Below are positions 1 through 5,089 of a DNA stretch of 5,089 bases, one piece after another. The DNA is from Methylocystaceae bacterium. GTDB taxonomy: Bacteria; Pseudomonadota; Alphaproteobacteria; Rhizobiales; Beijerinckiaceae. The notes under the pieces were generated by a model that saw only the letters and a list, made by a program, of their open reading frames with translations, was not told the origin of the DNA and ran no database searches. Numbering within the stretch: the stretch's first letter is position 1; each line of letters opens with the position of its first letter. The stretch covers positions 3,830-8,918 of the forward strand of contig PLZT01000276.1 of assembly GCA_003152255.1 (NCBI GenBank), given 5' to 3'. Made by a program: the position numbers and the translations under genes.

Positions 1-527
1 GGACCATCGCCGTAGCGCACCAGGACGCTGTCGCCCGGCTTCAACTCGGCGAGGCCGTAACGGCGGACGGTTTCCATGTGCAGAAAAATGTCCTCTGTCC
101 CCTCCCCGCGCGTGAGGAAGCCGAAGCCTTTGATTCGATTGAACCATTTGACGATGGCGATTTCATAGCCGCCGACGGGGGTCACTTGGACATGCGTGCG
201 TCCGGCCAGGGACTGCGAGGGATGCACGGCCGTCGTCTCGTCCATCGTGACAATGCGAAACACCTGCAGGCCCTTGGCGCGCAACTGCGCCTCGCAGACG
301 ACGCGGGCACCTTCCTGCGCGGTTTGGTAACCGCAGCGCCGCAGCGTCGTCACATGCAATAAGATATCCGCCGAGCCGTCGTCCGGCACGATGAACCCAT
401 AGCCCTTGGCGACGTCAAACCATTTGATCGCGCCAGCCACTTCGATAAGATCAAGTCCAGCCTCGTCGCCTTCCGAACCAGAGGACAATGCGCCAAACTC
501 ATCCTGAAAACCAGATTTAGCTCCCAA
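1..527 (-). CDS. Double cold-shock-domain protein (3' end outside window)
   Basis: This is a nucleic-acid-binding protein with two cold-shock (OB-fold) domains in tandem; such proteins are thought to bind single-stranded RNA or DNA in the cytoplasm as RNA chaperones. The first domain covers about residues 30-93, with IKWFDVAKGYGFIV (RNP1) and DILLHV (RNP2). The second starts near residue 123, with VKWFNRIKGFGFL and DIFLHM, and is followed by LKPGDSVLVRYGDG at the window edge. An acidic, low-complexity N-terminus (about 29 residues, with QDEFG and SEGDEAG) precedes domain one. The reading frame has no ATG or GTG before domain one, and an in-frame TGA lies at 567-569. The best start is TTG at 525-527, which has a G-rich Shine-Dalgarno-like run 8 bases upstream. 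TTG at 555-557 is an alternative without a clear ribosome site. The double-domain layout is typical of Rhizobiales. The family call is secure, the physiological role is not. Confidence 0.9.
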   Translation of the reverse strand, partial: MGAKSGFQDEFGALSSGSEGDEAGLDLIEVAGAIKWFDVAKGYGFIVPDDGSADILLHVTTLRRCGYQTAQEGARVVCEAQLRAKGLQVFRIVTMDETTAVHPSQSLAGRTHVQVTPVGGYEIAIVKWFNRIKGFGFLTRGEGTEDIFLHMETVRRYGLAELKPGDSVLVRYGDG

Positions 528-535
528 CTGACCAA

Positions 536-542
536 CCCCCCT
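536..542 (-). promoter_or_regulatory. Ribosome binding site supporting the TTG start
   Basis: On the minus strand AGGGGGG lies 8 bases before the TTG at 527-525. It is the only Shine-Dalgarno-like sequence near any permitted start in the cold-shock frame downstream of the in-frame TGA, and so it decides the chosen start. The match to the anti-SD is partial because the run is all G. Confidence 0.5.
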
Positions 543-623
543 GCTGATCCAGAGCAAGACGATTCAGGCGACGGCGCCAAAGCCCATCCCGAATCGACGC
601 CGCGTCGATGAATCACTAAGGTA

Positions 624-651
624 AAGATACCATTCGCAGCGGCGCATCCAA
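624..651 (-). promoter_or_regulatory. Possible sigma70-type promoter for the cold-shock gene
   Basis: Read on the minus strand, TTGGAT (651-646) and TATCTT (629-624) are separated by 16 bases. Each matches four of six positions of the sigma70 consensus. Transcription would start near 617, leaving a leader of about 90 bases before the TTG start. A leader of that length would suit a cold-shock gene controlled through its mRNA, but this is inference from box matches alone. Confidence 0.3.
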
Positions 652-894
652 CCGAGTTTTTTCATTATTCACGCTTTGTTGTGGACAGATCGCCCGAAAT
701 TTGCGCGATTGGCGGCGTTACGATAAACGCCTCAAGGAGCAACGCGACGGATTGCATTGCCCTTTGCCGTCGCGCCGACGAAGTATGCGAGCCAATCAAT
801 ATCGCGAGCCGCGCTTGCGCGAGGTCAAGGCGACGTTAGCCGCGCGATTGATGTTTGCAAAAGATGAACGCCCAAGCAAAAGCTGGAGCCAGCC

Positions 895-2352
895 ATGACC
901 GTTCCGCCGAACGCCGTATCATCTCTTTCGCGGTCGCAAGCACAGGATGCGCCTTCCGACGGCGCCTCAACCGATTTGATCGCGCTCTCGGCGGCGCGCG
1001 AGAACGAGCGTTTCGCGCTTCACTCCAAATATCTCAACGAAATGTGGGTTCGCGTTCTGAAGACGATCGGCTACGACGTTGGTTTTACGCGCGGCGTCGG
1101 GGCTTATCTTTATGACCGCGCGGGCGACCGTTATCTCGATTTGCTGAGCGGTTGGGGCGTGTTCGCGCTCGGCCGTAACCATCCGACGATCCGCGACGCG
1201 CTGATCAATGTGATCGCCGGCGATTTGCCTAATCTCGTTCAGCTCGACGTTTCCGTGCTCGCCGGCGTGCTGGCGGAGCGATTGCTCAAGCGAACGCCAT
1301 GGCTCGATAAGGCGTTCTTCGCCAACTCCGGCGCGGAATCGATCGAGGCGGCGATCAAATTCGCGCGCTACGCGACCGGCCGATCGGCCGTCGTGCATTG
1401 CTCTCACTCCTTCCATGGCCTCACCTATGGCGCGCTGTCGATGAATGGCGACGCTATCTTCAAACAGGGCTTTGGACCACTCGTTCCCGACGCGCGCGAA
1501 GTTCCGTTCGACGATCTCCCGGCGCTTGAAGAAGCGTTGCGCCGCCGCGACGTCGCTGCGTTTTTCGTTGAGCCGATCCAGGGCAAGGGCGTCAACATTC
1601 CGCATGACGATTACCTCAAGGGCGTCGCCGACCTCTGCCGCAAATATGGGACGCTGTTCGTCGCCGACGAGATTCAAACTGGCGTCGGCCGCACCGGCGC
1701 CTTTCTGGCCATCGATCATTACGGCGTCGAACCGGACATGGTGGTGCTGGCCAAGGCGCTTTCGGGCGGCCACGTGCCGGTCGGAGTCGTTCTCACGCGC
1801 AAATGGATTTTCGACAAGATATTCGACCGCATGGACCGCGCCGTCGTGCACGGCTCCACCTTCTCCAAGAACGATCTCGCCATGGCCGCGGGCATCGCGA
1901 CGCTGGAAGTGCTCGAACAGGAAAAAGTGATCGAGAACGCCGCCGCGAAGGGCGCGCGGCTGCTCGCATCCTTCCGCAAGATGGCGGAAAAATACGAACT
2001 CGTCGCCGACGCCCGCGGCAAGGGGTTGATGATCGGCGTGGAGTTCGGGCCGCCGAAATCGTTCAAGCTGAAGGCCGCCTGGAATCTGCTGGAGACGGTG
2101 AACTCCGGGCTATTCTGTCAGCTCATCAGCATTCCGCTGTTCCGCGATCACAAGGTGCTGACGCAGGTTGCCGGCCACGGGAATCACACGATCAAATTGC
2201 TGCCGCCGCTGAACATCAGCGACGCGGATTGCGACTGGGTCGAAACCTCCTTCGACGCGGTGATCGCCGACGCGCATAAAGCGCCTTCGGCGGTCTGGTC
2301 GCTCGGCAAGACGCTGGCCGAACACGCGATCAAGGCGCGCATGAGCGGCTGA
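895..2352 (+). CDS. Class III PLP-dependent aminotransferase, probably HpnO-like (hopanoid aminotransferase)
   Basis: This is a complete cytoplasmic fold-type I aminotransferase of 485 residues. It should move an amino group between an amine or amino acid and a carbonyl through pyridoxal phosphate. Visible family landmarks are NSGAES (144-149, phosphate-binding turn), SFHG (172-175), EPIQGKG (226-232), ADEIQTGVGRTG with the pyridine-nitrogen Asp258, LAKALSGGHVPVG with the Schiff-base Lys287, HGSTF (319-323) and the RGKGLM region with Arg374. All catalytic residues are present. The protein is longer than ornithine, acetylornithine or GABA aminotransferases (about 390-430), with about 40 extra N-terminal residues and a C-terminal tail after about 460. 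From memory, the overall pattern (RVLKTIG, LGRNHP, FDDLPALEEAL, VVHGSTF) resembles HpnO, which makes aminobacteriohopanetriol in hopanoid-producing alphaproteobacteria. No other hopanoid gene lies in the window, so the substrate remains inferred. GGAG 6 bases upstream supports this ATG. Confidence 0.88.
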   Translation: MTVPPNAVSSLSRSQAQDAPSDGASTDLIALSAARENERFALHSKYLNEMWVRVLKTIGYDVGFTRGVGAYLYDRAGDRYLDLLSGWGVFALGRNHPTIRDALINVIAGDLPNLVQLDVSVLAGVLAERLLKRTPWLDKAFFANSGAESIEAAIKFARYATGRSAVVHCSHSFHGLTYGALSMNGDAIFKQGFGPLVPDAREVPFDDLPALEEALRRRDVAAFFVEPIQGKGVNIPHDDYLKGVADLCRKYGTLFVADEIQTGVGRTGAFLAIDHYGVEPDMVVLAKALSGGHVPVGVVLTRKWIFDKIFDRMDRAVVHGSTFSKNDLAMAAGIATLEVLEQEKVIENAAAKGARLLASFRKMAEKYELVADARGKGLMIGVEFGPPKSFKLKAAWNLLETVNSGLFCQLISIPLFRDHKVLTQVAGHGNHTIKLLPPLNISDADCDWVETSFDAVIADAHKAPSAVWSLGKTLAEHAIKARMSG

Positions 2353-2410
2353 GTTCCGCAAACCGCGTTAATCATCCCGAAGACTAAACCGACCGGGTCC
2401 AATGGGCGCG

Positions 2411-2430
2411 GGGTTAAGGAACATTAATTG
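2411..2430. promoter_or_regulatory. AT-rich TTAA-N6-TTAA pair upstream of the Gly/Tyr-rich gene
   Basis: Within the GC-rich gap 2353-2528, TTAA occurs at 2414-2417 and 2424-2427, about 100 bases before the next start codon. The arrangement recalls the alphaproteobacterial CtrA site, but that consensus has a 7-base spacer and here it is 6. It could instead be part of a promoter for the downstream gene. No hairpin plus T-run terminator was found for the aminotransferase in this gap. Confidence 0.25.
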
Positions 2431-2528
2431 TCCTATGTCGTCGAGGCGCCGCTCGGGCGTCCCGAAATCGCGCGACTTCCGCCGTTCGAGCCGGCAGGCG
2501 CCCCGATACGACACGAAAGGGCAAGGAC

Positions 2529-3059
2529 ATGCGTCTCAATTCGAAACTCAAGGCCGCTTGTTTGGCCGGCGTGACGGTGGTCGCGACGCTGGCCGCCGGC
2601 GAGGCGCTCGCGGGCGGACGCGGAGGCGGACGCGGCGGCTGGGGTGGAGGCGGCCATGCCATCGGTCGCGCCGCGGCCGGTGGCCATTGGGGCGACCGGG
2701 TCGGTGTCGGCCATCGCGCGAGCGGGTCGCCTTTCGCCAGCGGATACGCCCTCAACAGGGCTTATCACGGCCGATATGGCGATTATGGTGGTTATGGCGG
2801 CGGCGACTATTGGGGCGGCTATTACGGCGGCGGCGGCGTTTATTACGGCGACGCGGACTATGGATATGGCTATGGCGGCTATGGCGACGATTACGCCGGC
2901 GGTGTTCCAGCGGCCTACAGCGCCTTGACCTATCCGTCGAGTTATCAGCGGATCTACCAGGTTCCGACCACGGTCTGTCAGCCGGCCGCGCACACGAGCT
3001 ATGTGCCAGTGACGACCTATCAGGCCAACCAGCACATCATCTATCTCCCGGCGCAATAA
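2529..3059 (+). CDS. Exported glycine/tyrosine-rich protein of unknown function
   Basis: I do not recognise a named family. The 176-residue product begins with a clear Sec signal peptide: basic MRLNSKLK, a hydrophobic core from about residue 9 to 23, and an ALA cleavage site, probably after residue 28. The mature protein opens with a Gly/Arg/Trp-rich stretch (29-42), continues with a Gly/His/Ala part, and then has a dense Tyr-Gly-Asp region (about 79-125) built from short units such as YGGYG, YYGGGG and YGDAD. The C-terminal 50 residues are different: Ser/Thr/Tyr/Gln/Pro-rich with TYPSSYQRIYQVP and SYVPVTTYQ, and a single Cys150. A role in the envelope or at the cell surface is inferred from export and composition only. 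AAAGGG 7 bases before the ATG is a good ribosome site. The gene is probably monocistronic, with a hairpin terminator 48 bases after its stop. Confidence 0.82.
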   Translation: MRLNSKLKAACLAGVTVVATLAAGEALAGGRGGGRGGWGGGGHAIGRAAAGGHWGDRVGVGHRASGSPFASGYALNRAYHGRYGDYGGYGGGDYWGGYYGGGGVYYGDADYGYGYGGYGDDYAGGVPAAYSALTYPSSYQRIYQVPTTVCQPAAHTSYVPVTTYQANQHIIYLPAQ

Positions 3060-3061
3060 CG

Positions 3062-3081
3062 CGCGACGCGCGGGCGTCGCG
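3062..3081. repeat. GC-rich inverted repeat after the Gly/Tyr-rich gene
   Basis: CGCGACGC (3062-3069) and GCGTCGCG (3074-3081) form a perfect 8-bp stem around a 4-base loop, 2 bases after the stop codon. No T-run follows, so it is not a classical intrinsic terminator. It may protect the 3' end of the mRNA or assist the true terminator downstream. Confidence 0.5.
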
Positions 3082-3107
3082 ACTGCGAAACACGTCATTG
3101 AGAACGA

Positions 3108-3141
3108 AAAAGCCCTCGGTCGCGCATGACCGGGGGCTTTT
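3108..3141. terminator. Bidirectional intrinsic terminator between convergent genes
   Basis: AAAAGCCCTCGGTC (3108-3121) pairs with GACCGGGGGCTTTT (3128-3141) around a 6-base loop: a 14-bp stem with one T-G wobble. The arms end in TTTT on the plus strand and TTTTT on the minus strand, so the hairpin can terminate both the Gly/Tyr-rich gene and ilvE. The ilvE stop codon is only about 30 bases away on the other side. Confidence 0.88.
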
Positions 3142-3171
3142 CAATTATGTTTCGGCGTAACGCGGGCGTCG

Positions 3172-4050
3172 TCAGCCTTTCGGCGTGACTTCGTTCGTAT
3201 AATCCTCGATCAACTGGCGAGAGATCGCTCCCGGCGTGAACTTATAAAAGCCGGCTTCGGCGACCGGCGTGACTTCCGCGCCCGTGCCGCAGATGAAACA
3301 TTCCTCGAAGCCGGGGAGTTCGTCCGGCATGATGCGTCGTTCGACGACCGGAATCGAGCGCCGCTTGGCCAGCTCGATCACCGTGCGGCGCGTAATGCCG
3401 TCGAGAAAACAATCGGCGATCGGCGTATGAAGCGCGCCGTCCTTCACGAAGAATATATTGGCGCCCGTGCATTCGGCGACGCGGCCCAGCCAATCGTACA
3501 TCAGCGCGTCGGCATAGCCGCGCCGCTCCGCCCGATGTTTCGAGATGGTGCAGATCATATAGAGGCCGGCGGCCTTCGCCAGGGACGGCTCCGTTTGGGG
3601 GTCGGGCCGACGGTATTCGGCGATGTCGAGGCGGATGCCCTTCATCTTCGTTTCGACGTCGAACATGCTCGGCCATTCCCACACCGCGATGGCGACATTG
3701 ATCGTGGAGTTTTGCGCCGCCACCGCCATCATTTCGCTGCCGCGCCAAGCCACGGGGCGCACATAGCAGTTTGGCAAGCCGTTGGCCTTCACCGTCGCGT
3801 CCTTGGCGGCCTCGATTTCCTCGACGCTGTAGGGAATCTCGAAATCGAGAATTCGCGCCGAGCGATGGAAACGCTCGGAATGCTCGCGCGACTTGAAAAT
3901 CACGCCGCCATAAGCGCGCTCGCCCTCGAAGACGCTGGAAGCGTAATGCAACCCGTGCGAGAGCACGTGCAGCTTCGCTTCGCGCCAAGGAACAAGCGCG
4001 CCATTGTACCAGATGTGGCCATCGCGCTGATCGAAGGGCGGAAGGGACAT
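3172..4050 (-). CDS. ilvE: Branched-chain amino acid aminotransferase IlvE
   Basis: This enzyme catalyses the last step of valine, leucine and isoleucine synthesis (and the first of their breakdown), exchanging amino groups between branched-chain 2-oxo acids and glutamate with PLP. It is a class IV (fold-type IV) cytoplasmic aminotransferase of 292 residues, close to the usual 290-310. Landmarks are LHYASSVFEGERAY (34-47), the Schiff-base Lys159 in SLAKAAG, the Glu193 region VAECTGANIFFVKDG, LDGITR (216-221, cofactor phosphate turn) and GTGAEVTPV (255-263). No key residue is missing. The opening PFDQRDGHIWYNG is typical of the alphaproteobacterial form. GGAG lies 7 bases before the ATG. The gene is divergent from the MarR/response-regulator operon. 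A D-amino-acid transaminase or aminodeoxychorismate lyase is the main class IV alternative, but length and motifs favour IlvE. Confidence 0.93.
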   Translation of the reverse strand: MSLPPFDQRDGHIWYNGALVPWREAKLHVLSHGLHYASSVFEGERAYGGVIFKSREHSERFHRSARILDFEIPYSVEEIEAAKDATVKANGLPNCYVRPVAWRGSEMMAVAAQNSTINVAIAVWEWPSMFDVETKMKGIRLDIAEYRRPDPQTEPSLAKAAGLYMICTISKHRAERRGYADALMYDWLGRVAECTGANIFFVKDGALHTPIADCFLDGITRRTVIELAKRRSIPVVERRIMPDELPGFEECFICGTGAEVTPVAEAGFYKFTPGAISRQLIEDYTNEVTPKG

Positions 4051-4107
4051 TTTCTATCTCCGGGGAAGCGCGTTTTGGCCATGATCGACCCGGCGCGGCG
4101 CGTTAGA

Positions 4108-4136
4108 GCACTAGCTATCGCTCGAAAATATGTCAA
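4108..4136 (-). promoter_or_regulatory. Putative ilvE promoter
   Basis: On the minus strand a perfect -35 box TTGACA (4136-4131) is followed 17 bases later by TAGTGC (4113-4108). The latter is a poor -10 match that keeps only the first TA. The pair sits in the most AT-rich part of the divergent gap. Transcription from it would leave a leader of roughly 50 bases before the ilvE ATG. The weak -10 could mean activator dependence or that the true -10 lies elsewhere. Confidence 0.45.
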
Positions 4137-4147
4137 TATAGCTGACG
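4131..4147. promoter_or_regulatory. Imperfect inverted repeat, candidate operator in divergent promoter
   Basis: TGTCA (4131-4135) and TGACG (4143-4147) form an imperfect palindrome with a 7-base centre, ATATAGC. It overlaps the TTGACA box of ilvE and the TATAGC at 4137-4142 that could be a -10 for the plus-strand regulators. A second, wider repeat, AGCTAT (4113-4118) and ATAGCT (4138-4143), spans the same region. MarR-family proteins usually bind such 16-20-base palindromes near their own promoter, so autoregulation is plausible but inferred. Confidence 0.35.
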
Positions 4148-4245
4148 TAACCGGCCCGCCGGTCGTCGGCAGGACCGTCGTTTGAGCGCTATTTGCTGGA
4201 GCTTCGCGCCTCGATGGCGCGGACGCTGATGGAGCGAGACCCCGC

Positions 4246-4824
4246 GTGAACGAGGCGTCGCCCGTGAATTCCGCCTCCGCCAAGGCGTTGCGCTCCGGCG
4301 GCGATCCGCCGACGCCGGATTTCGCGCCGGAGAGCGACGACGCGATTTTCGACATGATGGAGCTGTTTTTTTTCGCCTATAGAGACTTCGTGAAGGACGC
4401 GGACCGTCTGTTGGAGAAATATAAATTCGGCCGCGCGCACCACAGGGTGCTGCATTTCGTCGACAGGCGCCCGGGCCTCGCCATCGCGGCGCTGCTCGAC
4501 ATTCTCAAGATCACCAAGCAAAGCCTCAACCGCGTCCTCAAGCAATTGCTCGACGGCGGTTTCGTCGAGGCGCGCGAGGGCGCGAACGACAGGCGCCAAC
4601 GGCTTCTTTACACAAGCGCCGAGGGCGCGGCGCTGGCGCGGGAGCTGGCCCGTCTACAATCGGCCAGATTCGTGCGCGTTCTGAGCGGACTTTCCCCCGA
4701 CGCGCGACGCTCGGCGACGGAATTCCTGCTGGCGATGATCGATCAAGACGAACGCACCAGCGTCCGGGCGCATCTTCGCATCGCGGCCACGGCGCCCCCG
4801 GTCGGCGAGGAGAGCCCGCCGTGA
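4246..4824 (+). CDS. MarR-family transcriptional regulator (PetP-like)
   Basis: This is a 192-residue winged helix-turn-helix DNA-binding protein. A disordered, Pro/Ala-rich N-terminus of about 30 residues precedes helix 1 (DDAIFDMMELFFFAYRDF). The DNA-binding part includes FGRAHHRVLHFVDRRPGLAI, the recognition helix TKQSLNRVLKQLLDGGFV (90-107) and the wing REGANDRRQRLLYTSAEG (110-127), with the Asp-Arg-Arg of the family wing. The frame is closed by TGA at 4183-4185 and contains no ATG in this interval, so GTG at 4246 (GGAG 11 bases upstream) or GTG at 4264 is the start. Its stop overlaps the next start by 4 bases. A MarR gene joined to a response regulator matches petP-petR, known upstream of the cytochrome bc1 genes in Rhodobacter capsulatus; the equivalence is inferred from order and type. 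A run of eight T (4366-4373) lies inside the gene. Confidence 0.88.
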   Translation: MNEASPVNSASAKALRSGGDPPTPDFAPESDDAIFDMMELFFFAYRDFVKDADRLLEKYKFGRAHHRVLHFVDRRPGLAIAALLDILKITKQSLNRVLKQLLDGGFVEAREGANDRRQRLLYTSAEGAALARELARLQSARFVRVLSGLSPDARRSATEFLLAMIDQDERTSVRAHLRIAATAPPVGEESPP

Positions 4825-5089
4825 CGCAACTCGCCGCTCCGGAGGTCGACGCGCCCCATATTCTCGTGGTCGACGACGACAAGAGGATTCGCGCTCTGCT
4901 GTCCCGCTTTCTGATTGGCGAAGGCTATCGCGTCAGCGCCGCCGCCAGCGCCGCCGAGGCGACCGCGCGGCTGCGCGACCTGCTGTTCGACTTGATTGTT
5001 CTCGACGTGATGATGCCGGGCGAAAGCGGCGTGCAATTCGCGGCGAGGCTGCGCGACGGCGCCTCGCCGCTCCGCGACGCGCCAATATT
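4821..5089 (+). CDS. Response regulator, N-terminal receiver domain (PetR-like; 3' end outside window)
   Basis: This is the first 89 residues of a two-component response regulator. The receiver domain shows HILVVDDDKRIRALLSRFL with the acidic pocket Asp18/Asp19 and LFDLIVLDVMMPGESG with the phospho-acceptor Asp62. The window ends before the conserved Thr/Ser and Lys, so the output domain is not visible; an OmpR-type winged helix is expected if it is a PetR relative. It starts at GTG 4821, whose GTGA overlaps the TGA of the MarR gene, and GGAG at 4809-4812 gives an 8-base spacing. The overlap suggests translational coupling. No sensor kinase is in the window. In R. capsulatus, PetR has been reported as needed for growth; whether that holds here is unknown. 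Confidence 0.9.
   Translation, partial: MTQLAAPEVDAPHILVVDDDKRIRALLSRFLIGEGYRVSAAASAAEATARLRDLLFDLIVLDVMMPGESGVQFAARLRDGASPLRDAPI

Larger units (their letters stand above)
528..894. other. Non-coding divergent interval between cold-shock and aminotransferase genes
   Basis: No convincing gene is seen in these 367 bases; the short open frames have no recognisable composition or ribosome sites. Contents: the cold-shock leader and its possible promoter on the left; a T6 run near 657-662; a small hairpin at 714-731 (GGCGTT and AACGCC around a six-base loop); and a repeated GCGAGCC at about 788 and 804. At 885-888 there is a good Shine-Dalgarno GGAG, 6 bases before the aminotransferase ATG. No clear promoter for the aminotransferase stands out, although TTGCGC (701-706) with TAAACG 17 bases later is a weak candidate that overlaps the hairpin. 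Confidence 0.6.

Noticed and set aside
350..616. 88-codon minus-strand frame overlapping the start of the cold-shock gene
   Set aside because: It lies in a different frame from the cold-shock domains and has no domain or plausible composition; the domain-bearing frame is the real one.
701..898. 65-codon plus-strand frame before the aminotransferase
   Set aside because: No ribosome site, Arg-rich shadow-like composition, no motif, and it runs into the aminotransferase start; not supported as a gene.
967..1851. 294-codon open frame on the minus strand inside the aminotransferase gene
   Set aside because: It is antisense to a clearly conserved enzyme, is Arg/Ala/His-rich and lacks recognisable motifs; it is a shadow caused by high GC content.
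2760..2900. Possible tandem DNA repeat or CRISPR-like array in the Gly/Tyr codons
   Set aside because: The repetition comes from short irregular Gly/Tyr codon units with no fixed repeat length and no spacers.
2433..3098. Long minus-strand and alternate plus-strand frames across the Gly/Tyr-rich gene
   Set aside because: They arise from the repetitive GGC/TAT codons read in other frames. Only the frame with the signal peptide, good ribosome site and terminator behaves like a gene.
3427..4185. 252-codon plus-strand frame antisense to ilvE
   Set aside because: It is the complement of conserved IlvE sequence and shows no features of its own.

Overview
The window looks like chromosomal DNA of a GC-rich alphaproteobacterium, most likely Rhizobiales (Hyphomicrobiales). 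The evidence is a tandem double cold-shock-domain protein of the type common there, an IlvE with the alphaproteobacterial N-terminus, a divergent MarR/response-regulator pair like PetP-PetR of Rhodobacter, and a class III aminotransferase resembling the hopanoid enzyme HpnO. A methylotroph or methanotroph relative (Methylocystaceae or Beijerinckiaceae) would fit, but the sequence alone does not prove it.

Layout. Positions 1-527 (minus strand) hold the first 175 codons of a double cold-shock protein that runs off the left edge. It appears to start at TTG. Positions 528-894 are a non-coding divergent interval. A complete 485-residue PLP aminotransferase lies at 895-2352 (plus). After a 176-base gap containing an AT-rich TTAA pair comes a small exported Gly/Tyr-rich protein at 2529-3059 (plus). 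It converges on a complete branched-chain aminotransferase (ilvE, 3172-4050, minus), and a strong hairpin at 3108-3141 can terminate both. ilvE is divergent from a MarR-type regulator (4246-4824, plus). The MarR stop codon overlaps the start of a response regulator (4821 onward, cut by the right edge).

How the genes relate. The aminotransferase and the Gly/Tyr-rich gene are probably separate transcription units. ilvE and the MarR/response-regulator operon share a 195-base divergent promoter region. It contains a perfect TTGACA box for ilvE overlapped by an imperfect inverted repeat that could be an operator. The 4-base overlap points to translational coupling of the two regulators.

There is no mobile element, CRISPR array, tRNA or rRNA. 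I do not see an undescribed multi-gene system. The points most worth checking are the divergent promoter/operator, the start of the cold-shock gene, the unrecognised Gly/Tyr-rich secreted protein and the substrate of the class III aminotransferase.
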